This document shows, piece by piece, positions 7,689 through 11,932 of a stretch of 11,932 nt of DNA. This DNA is from Gammaproteobacteria bacterium. Lineage in GTDB: Bacteria; Pseudomonadota; Gammaproteobacteria; Granulosicoccales; Granulosicoccaceae. Location: NCBI GenBank assembly GCA_003511825.1, contig DOIU01000446.1:1-11932 (forward strand). The letters run 5' to 3'. Position numbers and translations under genes: made by a program. Position 1 is the first letter of the stretch, and each line of letters opens with the position of its first letter. The notes under the pieces are model-generated. The model was not told the origin of the DNA. It saw nothing but the letters and a program-made list of their open reading frames with translations, and searched no databases.

Positions 7689-9029
7689 GTGTGCACCCTT
7701 ATGGCCACACAACAACACCGGCGTGACGACGCCATTAGCCTCTCTGACGCCAGCGCCACCACGGCGAGCGATATCGGCGTGCCCGACACCATCAGCGAGC
7801 GCGAATCCAATATTCGCAGCTATGTCCGCTTGTTCCCGACCGTGTTCGAGACCGCCAAAGGCTCCGTGCTCACCGATCACAACGGGCGGGAGTTTATCGA
7901 TTTCTTTTGCGGCGCCGGCACGCTCAACTATGGCCACAACAACGACAGAGCCAAAGCAGCGCTGCTGGACTACATCAGCCGCGACGGCATTCAACACTCG
8001 CTAGACACTGCCACCGGCGCCAAAATTGACTTTCTGCGTGCGTTTGAAGAGAAAGTCCTCGCACCAAGACACATGGATTACAAAATCCAATTCACCGGCC
8101 CGACCGGCACCAATGCGGTCGAGGCCGCGATTAAGCTCGCGCGCAAAGTCACTGGGCGCAGCCATGTCATCGCGTTTACCCACGCCTACCATGGTCATAC
8201 GCTCGGCGCCCTGGCACTGACGGCGAACAGCTACTATCACCACGGCAGCTATGGCGCACACCAGAACGTGTCGCGTCTGCCGTTTGATGGCTACCTGCCC
8301 GGCGTGGACAGCAGCGCCTACCTGGCTCGCATACTAGATGACAAAAGCAGCGGAACGCCCCTGCCGGCCGCCATTATCCTGGAAACCATTCAGGGTGAAG
8401 GGGGTGTGAATGTCGCGAGCGCCGATTGGTTACAGAACATCACGCGCCTGTGCCGACAGCACGATATTGTGCTGATTGTGGACGATATCCAGGTCGGCAA
8501 TGGCCGCACGGGGCAATACTTCAGCTTTGAATTCGCCGGCATCACGCCCGATATTGTGTGCCTGTCCAAATCGCTCGGTGGCGGCATGCCCATCGCCATC
8601 AACCTGATCAAGCCCGCGCTTGACCAATGGGGCCCGGGCGAACACACCGGCACCTTTCGCGGTAACAACCTGGCGTTCGTTGCCGCGACCGCCCTGCTGA
8701 CCCACTGGGACGACGACTTTACCGCAGGCATTCGCCAACGCGGTCAGCGCATTGCAGAGCGACTTCAGGCGATCGTGTCTCGCCACCCCACGTCATCAAT
8801 CAGCTACCGGGGTCGTGGCATGATCTGGGGCTTGGACGTGGGCGATGGCGACACCGCACGCGCCATCATTGATCGCGCGTTCGATGCCGGTCTGTTGATG
8901 GAGGCCAGCGGCGCCAACGACGAAGTCCTGAAAGTGATGGCTGCGCTGACCATTCCCGAAGCCCTGCTCGAGCAAGGGCTGGACATCCTGGACGCAGCGG
9001 TTGACGCAACGCTCAGTCAGAGCACGTAG
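7689..9029 (+). CDS. Diaminobutyrate--2-oxoglutarate transaminase (EctB-like)
   Basis: This is a 446-residue class-III PLP aminotransferase. The family moves an amino group from glutamate to L-aspartate 4-semialdehyde, giving L-2,4-diaminobutyrate. EctB-type marks are ERESNIRSYVRLFPTVF (about 37-53), DFFCGAGTLNYGHN, the phosphate-binding GPTGTNAVEAA, the IVDDIQVGNGRTG block with the cofactor Asp at 265, the Schiff-base lysine K294 in CLSKS, and GTFRGNNLAF. It is about 25-30 residues longer than typical EctB because of a Ser/Thr/Ala-rich N-terminus. GTG 7689 has AGGG eight bases upstream; ATG 7701 is the alternative. It follows the hydrolase by 50 bases and is the last operon gene. No ectA or ectC lies nearby, so it more likely feeds diaminobutyrate to the NRPS than to ectoine. 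Substrate assignment rests on family resemblance. Confidence 0.92.
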   Translation: MCTLMATQQHRRDDAISLSDASATTASDIGVPDTISERESNIRSYVRLFPTVFETAKGSVLTDHNGREFIDFFCGAGTLNYGHNNDRAKAALLDYISRDGIQHSLDTATGAKIDFLRAFEEKVLAPRHMDYKIQFTGPTGTNAVEAAIKLARKVTGRSHVIAFTHAYHGHTLGALALTANSYYHHGSYGAHQNVSRLPFDGYLPGVDSSAYLARILDDKSSGTPLPAAIILETIQGEGGVNVASADWLQNITRLCRQHDIVLIVDDIQVGNGRTGQYFSFEFAGITPDIVCLSKSLGGGMPIAINLIKPALDQWGPGEHTGTFRGNNLAFVAATALLTHWDDDFTAGIRQRGQRIAERLQAIVSRHPTSSISYRGRGMIWGLDVGDGDTARAIIDRAFDAGLLMEASGANDEVLKVMAALTIPEALLEQGLDILDAAVDATLSQST

Positions 9030-9050
9030 GCATTTCCGCCTACCCATACG

Positions 9051-9087
9051 CATAAAAAAAGCCGCGGTGATCGCGGCTTTTTTTATG
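9051..9087. terminator. Bidirectional intrinsic terminator
   Basis: CATAAAAAAAGCCGCG (9051-9066) and CGCGGCTTTTTTTATG (9072-9087) are perfect 16-base reverse complements around a five-base loop, GTGAT. The GC-rich stem is flanked by seven A on one side and seven T on the other, so it can work in both directions. It ends the NRPS operon, 21 bases after the aminotransferase stop, and also serves the convergent Sua5/YrdC-like gene, which stops at 9105. Confidence 0.95.
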
Positions 9088-9104
9088 ACCCAACTACCCA
9101 GAAC

Positions 9105-9875
9105 TTAATAGTACTCACCGTGGCGATAATCCCACGAGGGGAAACTCTCTGCCAGGATACTCAGAATACGATCCTGATCGAGCCCTTTGCGAATCAGCAC
9201 CGGGCATGGCGAGATGGAGCGCTCGCCGCCCTGCTCAGGGATCAGCTTGCCGTCTTTATCCACCATGGACACCATCACGCCCTGCTCGTAGCGCGTTTCG
9301 ACGGATTTATACGGCTGGATGGACGAGACATAGTCATTGGCGGCGATGATCATGTCAGCGAATTCTTCGATGCGCTCACCGATGTTTTCCACCTGGCCTT
9401 TGTTGCCTTTGCCCGAGGGGTTGGCGGAGCTGGCAAAGGTCAAGTGCTGACCGTTAGCCCAGTTGTGCGCCACGATCTGCTCAGACGGTGTGCCGAATTT
9501 AATCACAAAGCAGCTGGTGTCGCGCGTATCGGTCATCAGCTCGCGGACTTCCGGATCCAGCTTGTCTAGGGCGGATTGTTTCCAGGGCAAAATGCAGCCC
9601 ATCAGGATGTCTTGATCCCAGTGCTTCTGGTAATAGGCTTCCACTTCCGGGTTGAGCTCAGCCAGCTCTTTGAGCTGCGCCATCGAACCGCACAACACCA
9701 CGGCAGGTTTGTTCAGCGAGCGCTGTTTGGCATCAAACTTACGCCGAAGGCCTTCGGCATTCGCCACCATCACAATGTACCCGACTTTGGTCGGGCCAAC
9801 GATCATCTTGCCCGCGACCAGGGCCTCGGCACCCGCTCCAACCAGCGTACCGTCCCACGCAATTTTCTTTGTCAT
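9105..9875 (-). CDS. Sua5/YciO/YrdC-family protein
   Basis: This 256-residue protein carries the YrdC-like nucleotide-binding fold. Members include TsaC/Sua5, which makes threonylcarbamoyl-AMP for the tRNA t6A modification, and YciO of uncertain role. The equivalent of the PTDTVYGL motif reads P-T-K-V-G-Y (28-33). K50-Q51-R52 and K56-P57 match the conserved basic cluster, and SSANPSG (149-155) matches the Ser-Ala-Asn signature; PCPVLIRKG near the end resembles the usual P-V-x-x-R-x-G. The altered first motif, an insertion rich in Trp and Tyr between the blocks, and an unusual tail (W-D-Y-R-H-G-E-Y-Y) make it a divergent member, so I do not call it tsaC. The start at 9875 is chosen because AGGA lies eight bases upstream and a -10 element overlaps the longer ATG at 9914. 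Confidence 0.8.
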   Translation of the reverse strand: MTKKIAWDGTLVGAGAEALVAGKMIVGPTKVGYIVMVANAEGLRRKFDAKQRSLNKPAVVLCGSMAQLKELAELNPEVEAYYQKHWDQDILMGCILPWKQSALDKLDPEVRELMTDTRDTSCFVIKFGTPSEQIVAHNWANGQHLTFASSANPSGKGNKGQVENIGERIEEFADMIIAANDYVSSIQPYKSVETRYEQGVMVSMVDKDGKLIPEQGGERSISPCPVLIRKGLDQDRILSILAESFPSWDYRHGEYY

Positions 9876-9883
9876 CGATTTTG

Positions 9884-9887
9884 TCCT
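9884..9887 (-). promoter_or_regulatory. Ribosome-binding site of the Sua5/YrdC-like gene
   Basis: On the minus strand AGGA, within CAGGAC, stands eight bases before the ATG at 9875. It decides that start over the in-frame ATG at 9914, which has no such site. Confidence 0.6.
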
Positions 9888-9912
9888 GACTACCGCTTGA
9901 TTTAACCCGCGC

Positions 9913-9918
9913 ATTGTA
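9913..9918 (-). promoter_or_regulatory. Possible -10 element of the Sua5/YrdC-like gene
   Basis: The minus strand reads TACAAT here, five of six matches to the sigma-70 -10 consensus, about 37 bases before the ATG at 9875. A matching -35 is weak at the expected distance. The AT-rich stretch beyond it (about 9935-9966) could hold activator sites, but nothing there is clear enough to name. Confidence 0.35.
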
Positions 9919-9988
9919 TCGGCTTCTGCGGCATTCCTCTAATTAATTGTGATCATGTGAAAAATAACGGTGAGGAATAGCAGGCAGA

Positions 9989-10348
9989 CTAAGTGAGGAG
10001 AATCAACGCCCACGTCAGCAGCATCAACGCGATGGCCAGAAACACCGCCGCCGAGCCCATGTCTTTTGCGCGGCCACTGTATTTGTTCCACTCGGGACCA
10101 AAGCGGTCCACGACGCATTCAACCGCTGAATTGAGCAGTTCCACCATCATCAGCAACAGCACCGAGCCGCACAACAAAATGCGCTCTACCGCGCCATCGC
10201 CCAGCCATAAGCCCAAGGGTAATAACAATATCGCCAGCCACACTTCCTGGCGGAAGGCTTCCTCGGATTTGTAAGCGGCTTTAAAGCCTTGCCAGGAGAA
10301 GCGGGTTGCATTGACAAGACGTTGGAGTCCGGTGGCCTCATTTTTCAT
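9989..10348 (-). CDS. dgkA: Diacylglycerol kinase (prokaryotic type)
   Basis: This 119-residue integral membrane enzyme phosphorylates diacylglycerol with ATP to phosphatidic acid, recycling the diacylglycerol left by membrane-derived oligosaccharide and lipid A modification. It matches E. coli DgkA (122 residues) closely. An amphipathic N-terminus (TGLQRLVNATRFSWQG) is followed by AFRQE at 31-35 and then three hydrophobic helices. The catalytic block VELLNSAVE gives Glu70, Asn73 and Glu77, and SGRAKDMGSAAV carries Lys95 and Asp96. ATG 10348 gives the family's usual length. The frame stays open upstream to a TTG at 10396, but the family does not have those extra residues. No clear Shine-Dalgarno is seen. 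It lies 64 bases after the cytochrome b-like gene on the same strand and could be co-transcribed with it. Confidence 0.96.
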   Translation of the reverse strand: MKNEATGLQRLVNATRFSWQGFKAAYKSEEAFRQEVWLAILLLPLGLWLGDGAVERILLCGSVLLLMMVELLNSAVECVVDRFGPEWNKYSGRAKDMGSAAVFLAIALMLLTWALILLT

Positions 10349-10412
10349 GGTGGTCGCAGAGTTGCTGGTGGCTAAGCGTGCGTATTCTATGCGCAATCGC
10401 CGCCCATTGCAG

Positions 10413-11066
10413 CTAACGCTTGCGCGGCATGATGGGGAAGTCCACTTTGTATTCGATCGGGCCGGAGGGTTCGGGTGTCTGCACGCGGTAATACTTATAC
10501 CCGCTGAAAAACGCCGACAGCCCGTTCACGTCTGCCCGGGCATCGTGCAACATCGCCGCGAGCACAAAGGCCACCGCAAAAACCAGAAACACGCCGGCAC
10601 CCAACGCGTGTATCCCCGTCAAGCTGATGCCTGGCCCCAGATACACCTGGCCAATGGCAAAACCTGTGGCAATCATCAACACTGACAAGCCGTACATCAG
10701 CAGATAGACAGGCCCCCAACAGGGGTTGTGACCATACCAGCCGCTCAGCTCGCTTTTGCAAAAAGAGAGATAGAATCGCAGATGCGCAACGACAGCCTCG
10801 CGATACTGCGTCGCACGTTTGGGCCAGCAATCGCGCACATGTTCGCTCTTGGTGCCGGCGAACAATAGGAACAGGCGGTAGGCGATCGCCGCCGAGAACA
10901 CGTAGGCCACCAGATAATAGTAGCCGCGCGCGACCGACGCCATCGGCGATGCCTGTGCGGACAGCCAACCGGTGACCAATAAGCCCATGATGCAGCCGGC
11001 GATCACGCCGTTCGCCCAACGCAGGCGCGTGCTCCATACCTGGACACGCGAAATCGTTTCCGCCAT
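10413..11066 (-). CDS. Cytochrome b561 / Ni-Fe hydrogenase B-type cytochrome family membrane protein
   Basis: This 217-residue protein has four hydrophobic helices (about 18-37, 48-71, 117-140, 152-173) and the layout of HyaC/HupC-type b-cytochromes, which anchor electron-transfer enzymes in the inner membrane and pass electrons to quinone. YRLFLLFAGT (63-72), WYGHNPCWGPVYLLMY (110-125) and a late I-H-A-L-G...A-A-M-L-H-D stretch match the family. Several haem-ligand positions look altered: the helix I R-x-x-H-W pattern reads R-L-R-W (R16), and the usual His at the start of helix II is in a Tyr-rich stretch (49-51). H113, H153 and H174 remain. ATG 11066 is preceded on its strand by GAGAGGGG. 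No hydrogenase or dehydrogenase partner is in the window, so its electron donor is unknown. Confidence 0.82.
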   Translation of the reverse strand: MAETISRVQVWSTRLRWANGVIAGCIMGLLVTGWLSAQASPMASVARGYYYLVAYVFSAAIAYRLFLLFAGTKSEHVRDCWPKRATQYREAVVAHLRFYLSFCKSELSGWYGHNPCWGPVYLLMYGLSVLMIATGFAIGQVYLGPGISLTGIHALGAGVFLVFAVAFVLAAMLHDARADVNGLSAFFSGYKYYRVQTPEPSGPIEYKVDFPIMPRKR

Positions 11067-11068
11067 AA

Positions 11069-11076
11069 CCCCTCTC
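11069..11076 (-). promoter_or_regulatory. Ribosome-binding site of the cytochrome b-like gene
   Basis: On the minus strand GAGAGGGG lies two bases before the ATG at 11066, so its purine core sits slightly close to the start. It favours 11066 over the longer in-frame start at 11078. Confidence 0.45.
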
Positions 11077-11157
11077 ACCCTTTGCCGGTGTGCCTGATAC
11101 CGAACGACAGATCGTGCACAAGATCCACTGACAAATCCTTGCGATCAGTCAGTTGGG

Positions 11158-11932
11158 TCAGTCGTTCGCCTCGTCCGCGTATTGGCTGATCGGCGGACAG
11201 GCACAGATCAGGTGTTTATCACCATACACATTATCCACGCGACCGACGGGTGGCCAGTACTTGTCTGCGTACTGCGCATCGCCTGCCGGATAGGCGCCAC
11301 ACTGGCGGGTGTAGCTGCGATCCCAGTTGTCTTGCAGGAGCACATCGGCCACGTGCGGCGCGTGGACCAAGGGGTTGTCATCCGGCGGCCACTGGCCGGC
11401 CTTGACCTGCATCGCCTCGGCATGAATGCGCAACATCGCCTCGCAGAATCGATCCAGCTCTGCGCGCGATTCGCTCTCGGTGGGCTCGACCATCAAGGTG
11501 CCTGGCACCGGGAAGGACATGGTCGGCGCGTGGAAACCAAAATCAATCAAGCGCTTGGCGATATCATCGACGGTGATGCCGGTTTCTTCTTTGAGCACAC
11601 GGATGTCGAGGATACATTCGTGGGCGACAAATCCGTGTTCGCCGGTGTAGAGGATGGGGTATTTGTCCGCCAGCCGGCGCGCGATGTAATTCGCATTGAG
11701 AATAGCCACTTGGGTCGCTCGCTTGAGACCTTCGGGACCCATCATCCGAATATACATCCAGGTGATTGGCAGAATCAGCGCACTGCCCCAGGGCGCGGCA
11801 CTGACAGAGCCGACCGGGCTTTCCAAGCACCTATGCCCGGGCAAATACGGTGAAAGATGCTCTCCCACCGTGATCGGCCCAACCCCCGGCCCACCGCCAC
11901 CGTGCGGAATGCAGAAGGTTTTGTGCAGATTG
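11158..11932 (-). CDS. gcvP: Glycine dehydrogenase (decarboxylating), P-protein, C-terminal part
   Basis: The last 257 residues or so of the glycine-cleavage P-protein are present; the gene continues beyond the right edge. The enzyme is PLP-dependent, decarboxylates glycine and passes the aminomethyl group to the lipoyl H-protein. At the window edge the frame reads NLHKTFCIPHGGGGPG, which includes the PLP-binding lysine, followed by L-P-G-H, SAAPWGSALILPI and MGPEGLKRATQVAILNANY. The end has ESRAELDRFCEAM, V-A-D-V, RVDNVYGDKHLICACPP and a short acidic tail. Full-length P-proteins are about 950 residues, so roughly three quarters lie outside. An apparent GTG start at 11868 is an internal valine codon, not the real start. 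The 91 bases between this gene and the cytochrome b-like gene show no convincing terminator. Confidence 0.97.
   Translation of the reverse strand, partial: NLHKTFCIPHGGGGPGVGPITVGEHLSPYLPGHRCLESPVGSVSAAPWGSALILPITWMYIRMMGPEGLKRATQVAILNANYIARRLADKYPILYTGEHGFVAHECILDIRVLKEETGITVDDIAKRLIDFGFHAPTMSFPVPGTLMVEPTESESRAELDRFCEAMLRIHAEAMQVKAGQWPPDDNPLVHAPHVADVLLQDNWDRSYTRQCGAYPAGDAQYADKYWPPVGRVDNVYGDKHLICACPPISQYADEAND

Noticed and set aside
7689..9029. Ectoine biosynthesis cluster
   Set aside because: The aminotransferase is EctB-like, but neither an acetyltransferase (ectA) nor a synthase (ectC) lies beside it.
1121..9029. Siderophore cluster
   Set aside because: No receptor, esterase, catechol or hydroxamate enzyme and no convincing Fur box was seen; a diaminobutyrate aminotransferase alone is weak evidence.
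9944..9966. CRP-like site in the Sua5/YrdC-dgkA gap
   Set aside because: TGTGA occurs twice, but as a direct repeat (TGTGATCATGTGA), not as the inverted half-sites of a CRP box.
11100..11157. Hairpin between gcvP and the cytochrome b-like gene
   Set aside because: Only a five-base stem (CTGAC/GTCAG) with a long loop and no T-run, too weak to call a terminator.

Overview
The window is about 11.9 kb of fairly GC-rich bacterial DNA. The housekeeping genes at both ends (exonuclease III, small E. coli-like diacylglycerol kinase, glycine-cleavage P-protein) suggest a gammaproteobacterium, though the sequence alone does not fix the genus. I saw no insertion sequence, integrase, tRNA, rRNA or CRISPR array.

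Layout: xthA (107-922, +) opens the window. About 200 bp later an apparent three-gene operon runs on the + strand: a 1895-residue nonribosomal peptide synthetase (1121-6808), an alpha/beta hydrolase whose ATG overlaps the NRPS stop codon (6808-7638), and a class-III PLP aminotransferase of the EctB/diaminobutyrate type (7689-9029). A strong symmetrical hairpin terminator (9051-9087) closes it. Everything to the right is on the - strand: a Sua5/YciO/YrdC-family gene, dgkA, a cytochrome b561-like membrane protein, and the 3' part of gcvP, which runs off the right edge.

The central operon is the interesting part. The NRPS reads A-T-C-A-T and ends in an alpha/beta-hydrolase-like domain instead of a normal thioesterase. 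That domain has Arg where the nucleophile should be (G-A-R-L-G). The adjacent free-standing hydrolase has Cys there (G-I-C-S-G). Such a pair, one Cys-type and one apparently dead Arg-type, resembles from memory the hydrolase 1/hydrolase 2 pair of exosortase-A (PEP-CTERM) gene clusters, but no exosortase gene is in the window. The second adenylation domain has a glycine-like specificity code. The first has an acidic pocket residue consistent with a basic amino acid. With a 2,4-diaminobutyrate-forming aminotransferase in the operon and no ectA or ectC beside it, my working model is a small pathway that makes L-2,4-diaminobutyrate, joins it to glycine on the NRPS and hands the dipeptide to the hydrolase pair. 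The substrates, release mechanism and final product are inference.
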